From: CAWEQW01 sp963811365
GTDB taxonomy: Bacteria; Actinomycetota; Actinomycetes; Propionibacteriales; Nocardioidaceae
Direction of reading: 5' to 3'
DNA length: 64,000 bases
Assembly: GCA_963811365.1 (NCBI GenBank)
Contig: CAWEQW010000007.1
Span: 1-64,000, forward strand
In this document: one piece after another, positions 52,776-62,649 of the stretch
Numbering within the stretch: position 1 is the stretch's first letter
Layout of the letters: each line of letters begins with the position of its first letter
Notes under the pieces: generated by a model
What the model was told of the DNA's origin: nothing
What the model saw: the letters and a program-made list of their open reading frames with translations, nothing else
Database searches by the model: none
Program-made: the position numbers and the translations under genes

Positions 52776-53417
52776 TCACCCTCCGCGCCCCAGGCCTGCC
52801 TCGCGCGCCTTCACGATCGCCTCAGCGCGGTGGGCGACCTGGAGCTTGCCGAGGATCGCGGTGACGTTGTTGGCGACGGTCTTGGGGGAGAGGAAGAGCC
52901 GGGCCCCGATATCGGAGTTGGTGAGGCCGGCGGCCACGCCGTCGAGGATCTCGCGCTCCCGGTCGGTCAGCTCCGGGAACGGCGCGTCACGCCGTCCGGT
53001 GCTGGCGAACCACACCTGCAGCCGCCGGGCCAGGGCGGCTCCGAAGACCGCCTGGCCGGCCGTGGCGGCACGGACGGCGGCGACGATGTCGGCGCCGTCC
53101 GCGCCCTTGAGGAGGTAGCCGGCCGCCCCGGCTGCGACGGCTGCGAACACGGTGTCGTCGTCGTCGAACATGGTGAGCACCAGCACCGCCGTACCGGGCG
53201 CAACGCGGCGTACCTCGCGGGTGGCGTCGAGGCCGTGCAGGCCGGGCATCTGGAGGTCCATCAGTACGACGTCCGGTCGGTGTTCGACGCACAGCCGGAC
53301 CGCCGCCCTGCCGTCGTCCGCCTCGGCGACCACCTCGATGTCGTCGGTGGCGTCGAGCACGGCGCGCAGCCCCTGACGCACCAGCGGGTGGTCGTCGGCG
53401 AGCACGATCGTGGTCAT
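52776..53417 (-). CDS. NarL/FixJ-family response regulator
   Basis: 213-residue two-component regulator. The receiver has the acidic pair in IVLADDHPLVRQGL, the phosphoacceptor Asp in PDVVLMDLQMPGLHGLDA and Lys in AGAAGYLLKGADG. The C-terminal LuxR helix-turn-helix reads ELTDREREILDGVAAGLTNS, then SPKTVANNVTAILGKLQVAH. The ATG at 53417 follows GAGGAGG and overlaps the kinase stop (ATGA), so kinase and regulator form an operon. Confidence 0.95.
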   Translation of the reverse strand: MTTIVLADDHPLVRQGLRAVLDATDDIEVVAEADDGRAAVRLCVEHRPDVVLMDLQMPGLHGLDATREVRRVAPGTAVLVLTMFDDDDTVFAAVAAGAAGYLLKGADGADIVAAVRAATAGQAVFGAALARRLQVWFASTGRRDAPFPELTDREREILDGVAAGLTNSDIGARLFLSPKTVANNVTAILGKLQVAHRAEAIVKAREAGLGRGG

Positions 53418-55205
53418 CGCCAACCTCCTCGTGGGTAGCGGGCCCGGAGCCGGCCGCCGTGCGCGGCCGGGCCGGCCTCGAGGGTGCCGCCGAGCTCCTC
53501 GGCGCGCTCGCGCATCCCGAGGAGCCCGACGTCGGGGGTCCAGCCGGTCCGGGCGGTGCCGTCGTCGGTGACCGTGACGGTGAGGCCGTCGGTGTCATCG
53601 ACCACGTCGACCGTGACGTTCCGGGCGTCGCTGTGGCGGGCGACGTTGGTGACCGCCTCGACCGCCGTACGGAAAGCCGCCACCTCGACCGCAGCCGGCA
53701 GCGTCAGCTGCTCGGGGACCCGGAGGTCCAGGGACGAGGCCGGCGTCCGAGGTGAGGCCGTCGAGGTGGAGCTTCAGGGCGCCGGGCAGGCCGAGCTCGT
53801 CGAGCGCGGGCGGCCGCAGCCCCTCGACGAGCTGGCGCAGGCCCGTGATGACCTCCGCGGACGCCGCCTTGGCGTTGCCGAGGTAGGTCGCGGTCTTCTC
53901 CTCCGACCGGCTCAGCTGCGCGGCGGCTGCGTCGAGGTTGAGGCCGAGACCGGTCAGCAGCGGACCGAGCCCGTCGTGCAGGTCGCGGCGCAACCGCCGC
54001 CGCTCCTCCTCCCGGGCGGTGACGAGCCGCTGCCGGGCCGCGAGCAGGTCTACGGTGAGCACCTCGGCCCGCACCGACCCGCCGACCAGCTGCGCGATCG
54101 TTGCGAGGACCTGCCGGTCCGCCCCGGCGATCGAGGCGAACCCGTGGCGGGGTGCGGCGACCAGGTCGCCGACGTACTCGCCGTCCAGCACCAGGGGCCA
54201 GGTCTCGACGGTGCTGGTCGCCTCGCCGGCGGCCGCCAACACCCGGTCGCCATGCCGGACCGCGACGTACGGGAGCCGCAGCATCTCGGCGGCGGCGCGC
54301 ACCGTGTTCTCCACGACCGTGGTCGGGGAGGCGAACGAGGCGGCGGCCGAGCGCCGGATGATCGAGTCGATGGCCCACAGGTCGTAGCGGAGCACGGGCA
54401 CGGCCAGGGTCGCCACGAAGAGCAGTGGCCATACGTCGAACAAGGCGTCCGGGAGCACCTCGGCCACTGCGAACGGGAACAGCGCCAGCGCTGCGACCAC
54501 CCCCACCGCCCGCCATCGCAGCTGCAGCCGCTCCACGCCGGCGGACCTCCAGTAGCGCACGACGACGCCGATGCCCGCGACCGCCCCGAGCAGGATGAGG
54601 ACGGGTACGGCGACCATGGTCGCATTGCCGATCGCGGTCAGTGGCGTGCCGTCGACCCATCGGCTGGCTCCGTCCGGTGCGCCGTCGGGATACACGGCGC
54701 GGACGCTGGAGTCGCCGATCACGCCGCCAACCACGGCGAGCACTATCCCGCCCGCGATCGTACGGTCGAGGACACGCCCCCATCGGCCGGTCGGGGAGCC
54801 CGACGGGAACCGGACGTTGACCAGGCCCTCCAAGGCCGCTGGTACGAACATCAGGCTACCGGCGGACACACCCCACAGTGCCAGCTGGCCGCCGCGCCCG
54901 TGCTCGAGGGCGACGACCGCCGGGCCGCCGAGCGCGATCGCGGTCACCAGCGACATCGCGGCCAGGGCGAGCAGCCACCCGAACGGCAGGTCCGGGCGCC
55001 GCGCGAGCAGCACGGCGCCCACCACGCCGTAAGGGAGGATCTGGCAGGCCATGTAGACGAGCTCGCCGGCGTCGAGGTACTGGGTCCCGGCGTAGGAGCG
55101 TGCGGCGAGCAGGGTCCCAGCCGCGCCCGCGATGCTCAGCACGAGCACCACCACCGCCACGGCGGAGGCATGGCGGGTGGCGAGGTGGCGGAGCTCGGCG
55201 ATCAC
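53414..55205 (-). pseudogene. NarL-type sensor histidine kinase with one frameshift
   Basis: About 595 codons. The N-terminal half has six to seven transmembrane helices, then a GAF-like segment, then the HisKA_3 dimerisation box EERRRLRRDLHDGLGPLLTG with the phosphoacceptor His. The frame from GTG 55205 runs to about 53738 (DGLTSDAG), where a one-base change is needed to continue into LDLRVPEQLTLPAAVEVAAF and the ATPase part AVEAVTNVARHSDARNVTVD and DVGLLGMRERAEELGG, ending at 53414. Both halves otherwise look well conserved, so this is either a recent mutation, which would uncouple the response regulator, or a sequencing error. Confidence 0.85.
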
Positions 55206-55384
55206 GGTGCTTCGAGGATCTCGCCGTACGCCGCCTCCGGCAATCGGTTCGGGTCCCGCGGTGCCGGGAACCGGCTCCCGAGCGATCGGGACGAGCGAGC
55301 CCGCGCGGGTGAGCGACGGCTCTGGGGCCGGGATGCGGTAGGGCCGACAGTCGTGGTGTCCGAATCCCTACCGAAGGAGACACC

Positions 55385-55717
55385 ATGCAGATCGTGAAGT
55401 GGGCCGCCGTCGCGGTCACCGCGCTGTTCGCCCTGATGAACCTCGGCACCGTCCCCGACGGCGACATCGACACCGCCTGGCGGGTGTTCGGTGCCGTCAT
55501 GGCCATCGCCGGCGTCGTCGCCGCGATCGCGTTCGCCGCCAACCAGACGTGGGGCCGCGCCGCCATCATCGTGGTCGGCGGCATCAACGTGGTCGCGGCC
55601 GTGATCGGCCTGTTCGCCGGCGAGGCCGGCACCGCCATCGGCATCGTCGTCGGCGGGCTCGGCGTCGTCCTGGGCGCGCTGTCCGGCACCGGGACCCGGC
55701 AGACGGCCAGGGCCTGA
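55385..55717 (+). CDS. Small four-helix membrane protein
   Basis: 110 residues, almost wholly hydrophobic with about four transmembrane helices (KWAAVAVTALFALMNLGTV, VFGAVMAIAGVVAAIAFAAN, AAIIVVGGINVVAAVIGLFA, IGIVVGGLGVVLGALSG). Family not recognised; no catalytic motif. A strong AAGGAGA precedes the ATG at 55385. The next gene starts four bases after its stop, so the two are co-transcribed; it is divergent from the sensor kinase. Confidence 0.8.
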   Translation: MQIVKWAAVAVTALFALMNLGTVPDGDIDTAWRVFGAVMAIAGVVAAIAFAANQTWGRAAIIVVGGINVVAAVIGLFAGEAGTAIGIVVGGLGVVLGALSGTGTRQTARA

Positions 55718-55720
55718 GTC

Positions 55721-56143
55721 ATGAACGCCAAAGCCCGGGCCGTGGTCACGTCCGCCTTCGCTCTCGTCCTCGCTGCCGCGCCGTCGGCCTCGGCCGACCC
55801 GGTCAACCAGAACACGTTCCTGCTGGACCTCACCTGCTCCGACGGCCAGGTCTACCTCGTGACGGTCTCGAGCCCGGACGCCGAGCAGCCGGCGGTGCAC
55901 CTGGTCGACAGCACGTCGGTGCTCGTCCCGACCACCTTCGCCTGGCACGTCTTGGTTACCGACGCCTCCGGCGACGTGCTCGACGAGTCCACGTCCGGCC
56001 CGGAAGCGGTGCACGGCAGGTCGGTGGACCGGCTCGACACCATCGAATGCACATTCGCGCAGTTCGCCCACCACGACTGGGCCGATGTCGGCCCGGTGAC
56101 CATCGAGGTCGACGGGACCGTCCGGGCCTACCGCCCCCGCTGA
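55721..56143 (+). CDS. Secreted protein of unknown function
   Basis: 140 residues with a Sec signal peptide (RAVVTSAFALVLAAAPSASA, cleavage before DPVNQ) and two cysteines (LTCSDGQ and TIECTFAQF) that could form a disulfide. The mature part is beta-rich. It follows the small membrane protein directly and is followed by a strong hairpin at 56152, so the two form a short operon. Function unknown. Confidence 0.8.
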   Translation: MNAKARAVVTSAFALVLAAAPSASADPVNQNTFLLDLTCSDGQVYLVTVSSPDAEQPAVHLVDSTSVLVPTTFAWHVLVTDASGDVLDESTSGPEAVHGRSVDRLDTIECTFAQFAHHDWADVGPVTIEVDGTVRAYRPR

Positions 56144-56151
56144 GCCGTCCT

Positions 56152-56186
56152 TGCGGTGCGGAGCGCACCTGGCGCTCCGCACCGCA
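56152..56186 (+). terminator. Strong GC-rich hairpin terminator
   Basis: Perfect 15-bp stem (TGCGGTGCGGAGCGC and complement) with a 5-base loop, nine bases after the secreted-protein stop. No T-run follows. Confidence 0.75.
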
Positions 56187-56224
56187 GCGCGGACGGACCG
56201 CGCTCAGGCCTCGCCGAGGTGGCC

Positions 56225-56330
56225 GGGAACCGCGGATTCGACAGGTCCGCGGGCCAATCACGGCGTACCTGCGCAGCTACGGGCCGGCCACGTTCGACCA
56301 CCTCGACTACGACGGCGTACGTCGTTCTGG
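56225..56330 (+). pseudogene. Winged-helix DNA-binding protein fragment (AlkZ-like)
   Basis: Roughly 30 codons, PITAYLRSYGPATFDHLDYD, similar to the YGPATxxHF motif of AlkZ/winged-helix DNA-binding proteins (PF06224-like). The surrounding sequence does not continue in frame. A short remnant upstream of the GNAT gene. Confidence 0.35.
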
Positions 56331-56371
56331 AGGACGTCGACTCGCTCGACGCGGCGCGACAAGATGCATCC

Positions 56372-56944
56372 ATGTCCCTGCCCACTCCCACCCTGTCCAC
56401 CGCTCGGCTGCGACTGCGTCCCTTCACCGAAGCGGACGCGGACGCCCTCTTCGAGCTGCACAGCAGCGCCTACGCGCTGCGCTATTGGGACGCGCCGCCG
56501 TGGAGCGAACCTGCGCGCGCCGGACGCTTCATCGCGGCCTGCCGGCAGATGGCGGACGAGGGCACCGGGGCGCGGCTGGCCATCGACCGGGTCCCAGAGG
56601 GGGCCTTCATCGGCTGGTGCAGCCTGACCCGGTGGAACCCGGACCATCGCAGGGCGTCGATGGGCTACTGCCTCGAGCGTGCGGCATGGGGTCACGGCTA
56701 CGCGACGGAGGCCGCGCACGCCTTGCTGCAGTGGGCGTTCGACTCGCTGGACCTCAACCGGGTCCAGGCCGAGACCGACACGCGCAACGCCGCATCCGCC
56801 CGGGTCCTGGAGAAGCTCGGGTTCGCGCACGAAGGGACCTTGCGGGAGGACTGCGTCGTGAACGGCGAGGTGTCGGACTCGTGGGTCTTCGGTCTGCTCC
56901 GCCGCGAGTGGCGGCCGTCGTCCGGGACGGTTCCGGCCGGATGA
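56372..56944 (+). CDS. GNAT-family N-acetyltransferase (RimJ/RimL-like)
   Basis: 190-residue acetyltransferase: TLSTARLRLRPFTEADADAL at the N-terminus, MGYCLERAAWGHGYATEAAH with the acetyl-CoA-binding Q/RxxGxG/A-type loop, and RVQAETDTRNAASARVLEKL followed by GFAHEGTLRED, the RimJ/RimL signature. Substrate (protein or small amine) unknown. The ATG at 56372 gives the usual start; upstream in-frame codons belong to the winged-helix remnant region. Confidence 0.9.
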   Translation: MSLPTPTLSTARLRLRPFTEADADALFELHSSAYALRYWDAPPWSEPARAGRFIAACRQMADEGTGARLAIDRVPEGAFIGWCSLTRWNPDHRRASMGYCLERAAWGHGYATEAAHALLQWAFDSLDLNRVQAETDTRNAASARVLEKLGFAHEGTLREDCVVNGEVSDSWVFGLLRREWRPSSGTVPAG

Positions 56945-57049
56945 GCCCTCCTCGCCCGTCGGGCCGCGCTCGGCAACCTCTGCGTCGATGCGGCTTGCGA
57001 GACGTCGTCTGAGTCGCCGAGAAGGCTGGCGGCTCATACGATCACGACC

Positions 57050-57391
57050 ATGAAGATCCTCGAGGGCGCCGGAACCTACGTTGCGACCACGGGCCCGCAT
57101 TGGGAGGAGCACCTTGAGGTGCCCGACCTGAGCTGCGGCACCTACTCGCTGCCCGCGGGTGGTTCGGACCCCCAGTCACCGCATACGGAGGACGAGATCT
57201 ACCTCGTCAGTCGCGGAACGGCCACGCTGTGGACTCCCGGCGGGGCGGTGAAGATGGGACCTGGCGACGTAGCGTTCGTCCCTGCCGGCGAAGAGCACCG
57301 CTTCGTCGATGTCCGTGAGGACTTCGCGGTGGTCGTCGTCTTCGGACCGGCGGAGAACTCGCGGGCCCAGGAGGGTCCGAGCATCAGCTGA
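57050..57391 (+). CDS. Cupin-domain protein
   Basis: 113-residue single-domain cupin. Metal-site motif 1 is partly degenerate (SPHTEDEIYLVSRGTATLWT) and motif 2 is MGPGDVAFVPAGEEHRFVDV; the His-Glu-His arrangement is plausible. Ligand unknown. ATG at 57050. Convergent with the SulP remnant. Confidence 0.87.
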   Translation: MKILEGAGTYVATTGPHWEEHLEVPDLSCGTYSLPAGGSDPQSPHTEDEIYLVSRGTATLWTPGGAVKMGPGDVAFVPAGEEHRFVDVREDFAVVVVFGPAENSRAQEGPSIS

Positions 57392-57440
57392 TCGGCTCGG
57401 CTGCGGAAGGTGTGTCCGGGGCCCGGTCGTTCCGCTGTCG

Positions 57441-58529
57441 CTACAGCACTCCCGGCCGGGGCTGGTCGTCGTAGGTCATGCCGGCGCCGATCCGGGCGAT
57501 CTCGGCGAGTGCCTCGTCGAGGGATCCGTAGAAGTGGTCCTTGTCCAGGGTGTCGAGCAGGCCGTAGCGAAGGATGAGGTCGCGAAGTCGGCTGCGGAGC
57601 TCCACGAAGGCGAGGTGCACGCCGCGCTCGTTGAACCGGGTGTCGGCCTGCTCCAGCAAGGCGGCGGCGGTGACGTCGATGTCGGTGACGGCCTCGCACT
57701 GCAGCACTATCCATCGGTCGCCACGTTGTCTGACGAGGCTCTCGACCTGCTCCCGGAACATCCCGGCGTTGGCGAAGAACAGGGGTGCCTCCCACCGGAA
57801 GACCAGGATGCGGGGCGTCTGCTGCGCCTCGGCGTCGGTCGTGATGGCGTGCCAGGTGCCGTCGGGGCTACGGCCGAGGACCGCGCCGTGCGGCCACCAG
57901 CTGCGCCGGAAGAACAGCAGGATGGAGAGCGCGATCGCGATGAGGATGCCTTGGAGTACGCCGAAGAAGACGACCCCGAGGGTAGCGACCAGGGACAGCA
58001 GCAGCGCCACCACGGTGCCGGCGCCGACCAGCCCGGTGACCTGGCTCTTGGCCCCGGACTGCTCGGCGACCGCCGTTCTGGAGCCGCTGGTGGAGACGGC
58101 GAACCCCTGGAAGATGCCGGAGGCCAGGTTCGCGGTGCCGAGGCCGATCATCTCCTGGTCGGGGCGCACCTCGTCACCGCGTCGGGCCGCGAAGCTGGTC
58201 GACGTGGCGATGGTGTCAGTCAGGGAGAATGATGTCGGCGAGGATCAGCGGCGACACCGAGGAGTCCGGACCGAGGACAAGGATGCGGGACGGGCCCATC
58301 AGCGCGTAGCCGACGAGGCACGCCACCGTCGTGTACAGGCCGGTGACCGCGGGGAGGCCGGCGAGCTCGGCGTAGCCATGCCCTGCGGGACCAGGATGGC
58401 CGCCAGGACGAGTCCGGCGAGCAGGTCATACCGCAGCCAGGCCGGGCGGTAGGTCTGCAGGAGCCTGATTCCGGGGTCGGATCTGGCCAGCCGGCTGTCC
58501 TGCCGGGCCGCGGGCGCGGTGCCAGTCAT
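57441..58529 (-). pseudogene. SulP-family anion transporter with STAS domain, deletions and frameshifts
   Basis: Starts MTGTAPAARQDSRLARSDPG, then LRYDLLAGLVLAAILVPQGM. A shift at about 58380 leads to YAELAGLPAVTGLYTTVACL and GPDSSVSPLILADIIL. The sequence then jumps to TSTSFAARRGDEVRPDQEMI and GLGTANLASGIFQGFAVSTS; the helices normally between (about 170 residues) are missing. A second gap lies before GVVFFGVLQGILIAIALSIL. The C-terminal STAS domain (ILVFRWEAPLFFANAGMFRE, VLQCEAVTDIDVTAAALLEQ) is intact. A sulfate/bicarbonate-type permease made inactive by two internal deletions plus a frameshift. Confidence 0.8.
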
Positions 58530-58662
58530 CGTGGGGTCAACCCCGTCGTGGCCGAGATGGCCTCTCTGGGGGCCGCTTTCAGGGTGGCGCGTCCACTGGC
58601 CGTCGCGACCCCGTCAGGGCGGTCGTCGCGCGCCCGAGGCGCCGAGTCACCGGACACGCCGG

Positions 58663-60078
58663 CTACCCGCTCTCGGTGGTCTCGAGGACGCCCGGCTGCC
58701 GGCCGCGGGCGATCGCCACCAGGTCGCCGAGGTCGAACCCCCGGTTGCTGCGCCGGGCGGCCGTGACGAGGCTCTCCTTCGGGACAAGCACCTTGAGGCC
58801 GCCGGGGTGGCTGGCGAACTCCAAGGGCGTCTCCAGCTGGAGCGACTCACCGTCGATGCCCGCGAGCACGGTGCCGCTGCGGGACCGGATCTCGAAGGTC
58901 TCGGCGGTGAGCTGGTGGATGTTGGGGTCTTTGCGGCTCAGCCCGAGGCTGGCGCTGCTCACGAGCGCAGCAGCCTCCTTCCCGGTGCGAGCGGTGACCG
59001 CCAGGACGCCCAGCCTGCCGGAGTCGAGCCGGCGCCGTTGAGAGACGTCGAACGCCGGGCCCAGTACGTAAGGATTGTTGGAGACCAGGACGAGGAAGGC
59101 GCCGTCCACCTCGGTGCCGTCCTCGGCGGTGAACTGCAGGTCGAACGGCTCGGCCCGGCGCCCGAGCAGCTCGGGGAGCAGCTGGGCGGTGGTCTGACGC
59201 TTGGCCTCGCGGTAGCCCTGCTCCTGGACGATCGTGGCGTAGACGCCGAGTGAGACGTTGTTGACGAAGAGCCGCTCACCCACGACCGCGTAGTCGACCC
59301 GGCGTACGACGCCCTCGTGAAAGGCCTTCATCCCGGTCCTGGGATCGTCCCGGTCGAGGCCGAGGTCGAGCGCGAAGTGGTTGCGGGTGCCGGCGGAGAT
59401 ACACACGAACGGGATGCCGTGCTCGACCGCGATGGCCGCGACGAGTGCCTGGGAGCCGTCGCCGCCGGCCATCCCCAGGCAGTCCGCACCTCGGGCGATC
59501 GCGTCGTACGCCAGCTGCTCCAGGTCCAGCCCGTGGTCCAGGAACACCGTCTCGACGCCGAGCTCCTCGGCCATCCGGGCCAGCCCGAACCGCTCGACCT
59601 TGCCACCACCCGACCACGGGTTGCACAGAAGCACGGGCTTGCGCGGGGTCACCCGGCTCGTCCCCGAGCGTCGGTCGAGCTCATGCAGGCCCGGCGCGAG
59701 CGCCACCCGAGCGGTGACCGCCGCCAGCCCGGCCAGCCCGAGCAGCAGCACCGTCCGGGTAAGCGCCTCGAAGGCGTGCAGGGCAACCATGGTCACGGAC
59801 AGCACCAGACCCAGGCCGCCGAGCGTCATGACGACGAGGCCGACGGCGCGGCGTGGGTAGCGCTCGGTGACCGCCCACCAGCCTCCACCGACCAGGCAGG
59901 TCAGGCCAACGAGACCCGCGAGGAGCAGGCCGGGGCTGCGCAGCAGCATCACCACGGCAGCGCACACGAGAACCACGGCGCTCAGGAGGGAGACGATCGC
60001 AGCCCAGCGCCTCGCCACCGAGCGACGGGTCGCACCTGGATCGACCGGCCGGTTGCCGGTGGCCTCCGAAGCCGTCAT
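58663..60078 (-). CDS. Diacylglycerol kinase-family membrane protein
   Basis: 471 residues. The N-terminal third has about four transmembrane helices (WAAIVSLLSAVVLVCAAVVM, LLLAGLVGLTCLVGGGWW, and two more), followed by a DAGK catalytic domain: VLLCNPWSGGGKVERFGLA, CLGMAGGDGSQALVAAIAVE with the GGDGS nucleotide motif, GIPFVCISAGTRNHFALDLG and a C-terminal YVLGPAFDVSQRRRLDSGRL region ending with LAGIDGESLQLETPLEF. Predicted to phosphorylate a lipid such as diacylglycerol or a sphingoid base; membrane-bound form. ATG at 60078. Confidence 0.9.
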   Translation of the reverse strand: MTASEATGNRPVDPGATRRSVARRWAAIVSLLSAVVLVCAAVVMLLRSPGLLLAGLVGLTCLVGGGWWAVTERYPRRAVGLVVMTLGGLGLVLSVTMVALHAFEALTRTVLLLGLAGLAAVTARVALAPGLHELDRRSGTSRVTPRKPVLLCNPWSGGGKVERFGLARMAEELGVETVFLDHGLDLEQLAYDAIARGADCLGMAGGDGSQALVAAIAVEHGIPFVCISAGTRNHFALDLGLDRDDPRTGMKAFHEGVVRRVDYAVVGERLFVNNVSLGVYATIVQEQGYREAKRQTTAQLLPELLGRRAEPFDLQFTAEDGTEVDGAFLVLVSNNPYVLGPAFDVSQRRRLDSGRLGVLAVTARTGKEAAALVSSASLGLSRKDPNIHQLTAETFEIRSRSGTVLAGIDGESLQLETPLEFASHPGGLKVLVPKESLVTAARRSNRGFDLGDLVAIARGRQPGVLETTESG

Positions 60079-60131
60079 CGCGGTCCACCTCCGTCGGGAC
60101 GGTAGGGGGGCCGCCGGCCTGGTCGCCTCAC

Positions 60132-60713
60132 CTACGACGGGCGATCTGGTGCGCTCCGCCTCGATGGCGTCGGGTCACCCGTGCGAGCCACCTCGGCCGC
60201 CACACGCTCGGCCGGCGCGCTCGAGCCCGTCTGCGTCGCTCGGTCGGATAGGGGGTGGCCCGTGGCGTCCGGGCCGGTGTAGAAGCTCTCGTCGACGCGG
60301 TCCCGACCGAGCTGGGTGCACAGCGCCCAGATGACGAGCACGTCGAGGGAGATGACGAGTATCGACCACACCGGGTAGTGCGGCAGGAACGCGAAGTTCG
60401 CGACCGCGCCGAAGAAGGCGACCGCGATCCCCCCGAGGTAGCCCAGCGTGTGTTCGGTGAGGATCGCGATGCCGATCACCAGGCCGATCAGGCCCAGGAG
60501 CAGATGGATCCACCCCCAGGTCGCGACGTCGAACTCGTAGGAGTACTGCGCTCCCTTGACGAAGACCCTGTCGTTGGCGATCGCGGCGATGCCTTGGAGG
60601 ATCTCGAACACCGCGACGGTGGCCAGGACGACGCCGGCGAAGGTGGCGACGCCAGCGGTGAACAGCCGTCTTGGGGAGCCCTGGCTCGAACGTTGTGACT
60701 GGATGCTGCTCAT
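60132..60713 (-). CDS. Four-helix membrane protein (DUF7144-like)
   Basis: 193 residues. Four transmembrane helices (TAGVATFAGVVLATVAVFEI, WGWIHLLLGLIGLVIGIAIL, LGGIAVAFFGAVANFAFL, WSILVISLDVLVIWALCTQL) with the LQGIAAI and YEFDVATWGWIHL motifs of a family frequent in actinomycetes; hydrophilic C-terminal tail of 50 residues. Function unknown. The ATG at 60713 has AGGAG seven bases upstream. About 50 bases upstream of the DAGK gene on the same strand, possibly co-transcribed. Confidence 0.85.
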   Translation of the reverse strand: MSSIQSQRSSQGSPRRLFTAGVATFAGVVLATVAVFEILQGIAAIANDRVFVKGAQYSYEFDVATWGWIHLLLGLIGLVIGIAILTEHTLGYLGGIAVAFFGAVANFAFLPHYPVWSILVISLDVLVIWALCTQLGRDRVDESFYTGPDATGHPLSDRATQTGSSAPAERVAAEVARTGDPTPSRRSAPDRPS

Positions 60714-61056
60714 GCTGTCTCCTCGCGCCGACACGATGGACCGGGCAGGACGTCAAGCTGCGACCGTCACCTGGACTCAGCGGCCATCAGGTCAGGAGAT
60801 ACCGGCAAGTCGGGGACACGCAACGGCGGCATGGCGGCCAGAGTCGAGCGTAGCGGTATCCGGCGCAAACGCAGCGTCACGATCGGGAAGGCGCCCGGGG
60901 GTGATGACTGCCGGCCTCTCGACGGCCCTGGCGCGGTGCGGCCGCGCCCGGCCGGTGCGATTCCGGTGAGGAGGTGCTGGATCCTGCGGCCGCGAGCGCG
61001 CCGGTCGGGCGGCTGTCTGGTCACTGCCGCACGTTGTCCACCCGCCGGTTGCCGGC

Positions 61057-62643
61057 TCAGCCGAAGTCCGTCCCTGTGAGCGGGACGGACGGTTTCACGT
61101 CGGGGAGGCGGATCATCCGGAAGGAGTTTCCCAGTCCGAGCAGACCGGCGAGCAACGGCACCAGCAGTGCGATCTGAAGGGACCGGTTGCGGGAGACGTC
61201 GTTGATCGCCAGGACGTCTGCCTCCACAGCCGGGGGTTGGCCGGTGATCTGCTGTTCGAGCGCGGTGTTGCTCATCACCTCGGCGTCGTTCTCGAGCGTG
61301 GCGGCGATCTGCTGTTGTTCTGCCGGCGGGATGACCGCGCTGTTCTCGGTCATGTTCGTGAAGCTGACCGAGAGCGCGGCGAGCATGAGGCCGCCGGCCA
61401 TCGCCAGCCCGAAGGACAGTCCGAAGGAGCCGGCAGCAGAGTTGACTCCGGCGGCCTCGCTGATCCGCTCCTCCTGCACGGGGGCCAGCGTGTAGTTGTT
61501 CAGCTGGGAGACCAGCAGGCCCAGGCCGCAGCCGGCGATGATGAGCGGAACGACGAACCACCACCCGCTGCTCGCCCGGGGGACCAGCGGGATGATGACC
61601 GCCACCCCGAGGCTGGCCAGCAGGAACCCGGCGCGGATGATCGAGGCGGGGCGCCGGTCACCGGCTCTCTTCCCGGCCACCATCGCCGCCGCGAACATGG
61701 TCAGTGAGAGCGGGGCCAACGACAGGCCGGCCTGCATCGCGTTGTACTCCAGGGTCATCTGGAAGAACAGCGGCAGCGCGATCATCGCGCCACCGAGGGT
61801 GACCTGCTGAAGCATCTGGGCGGACACACCCGCGGTGAAGTTCGGATGCCGGAACAGGTCCGGGTCGAGCAGCGTCACCCGGCCTTCGCGCTTGCGTCTG
61901 ACCAGCCACCGCGCCAGGGTCGCCAGCGCGACCGCGCCCCCCGCCATCAACAGGCCCACGAACGCGCCGCCCTCCTGCCAGACCAGGATGCCGAGCACCA
62001 CGCCGCCCATGCCCACCGCGGAGAGGGCCGCACCGACGAAGTCGATCTTGCGGGAGCCGGTGTAGGGGACGTCGCGGACCAGCCCGATCTGGCTCAGTAC
62101 GACGGCGATCACGACCACCTCGAGAGCGAAACCGACCCGCCAGGAGAGGAAGGTGGTGACGAAACCCCCGAGCAGCGGGCCGACCGCGGCGGCGATGGCG
62201 GCGGCCGCCCCCACCAGCGCGTACGCCTGCTTCTGGGCGGCACCGGTGAAGTTGCCGTGGATCAACGACTGCATCGCCGGCAGGAGCAGCGCGGCGCCGA
62301 GCCCGCCGATCACCGCCCAGAAGATGATCACGGCCGTCAGGCTCTGGGCCAGGGTCATCGCGAGGGCACCGACGGCGTACGCCAGCAACCCGACCACGTA
62401 GGCGCGCTTGCGGCCGATCAGGTCGCCGACCTTGCTGTTGATCAGGATGAACGCCGCGGACACCAGTGCCTCCAACGCGATCGCCGACTGCACCCCACTC
62501 GCCGTGGTGTCCAGGTCGGTCACCACCGCGGAGATCGACACGTTCATCAGCGAGGTGTCCACCACGAGCACGAACATCGCCATCGCCAGCAGGATCATCA
62601 GCCGGCGACTCCCGGCCAGCTCCGGGCCCGACTCGGGTTTCAT
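61057..62643 (-). CDS. DHA2-family (14-helix) drug efflux MFS transporter
   Basis: 528 residues with 14 transmembrane helices. MFVLVVDTSLMNVSISAVVT (helix 1, motif D1), GDLIGRKRAYVVGLLAYAVG (motif A), LPAMQSLIHGNFTGAAQKQA and ALVGAAAAIAAAVGPLLGGF (motif C) are the EmrB/QacA signatures. The ALEQQITGQPPAVEADV loop before the last helices is hydrophilic, as usual. The ATG at 62643 or GTG two codons earlier is the start, neither with a strong ribosome-binding site. A proton-driven exporter; substrate unknown, with no adjacent regulator. Confidence 0.93.
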   Translation of the reverse strand: MKPESGPELAGSRRLMILLAMAMFVLVVDTSLMNVSISAVVTDLDTTASGVQSAIALEALVSAAFILINSKVGDLIGRKRAYVVGLLAYAVGALAMTLAQSLTAVIIFWAVIGGLGAALLLPAMQSLIHGNFTGAAQKQAYALVGAAAAIAAAVGPLLGGFVTTFLSWRVGFALEVVVIAVVLSQIGLVRDVPYTGSRKIDFVGAALSAVGMGGVVLGILVWQEGGAFVGLLMAGGAVALATLARWLVRRKREGRVTLLDPDLFRHPNFTAGVSAQMLQQVTLGGAMIALPLFFQMTLEYNAMQAGLSLAPLSLTMFAAAMVAGKRAGDRRPASIIRAGFLLASLGVAVIIPLVPRASSGWWFVVPLIIAGCGLGLLVSQLNNYTLAPVQEERISEAAGVNSAAGSFGLSFGLAMAGGLMLAALSVSFTNMTENSAVIPPAEQQQIAATLENDAEVMSNTALEQQITGQPPAVEADVLAINDVSRNRSLQIALLVPLLAGLLGLGNSFRMIRLPDVKPSVPLTGTDFG

Positions 62644-62649
62644 GCTCAC

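Noticed and set aside
53484..55397. A 637-codon plus-strand frame opposite the histidine kinase
   Set aside because: Composition is shadow-like; the minus strand carries conserved kinase motifs.
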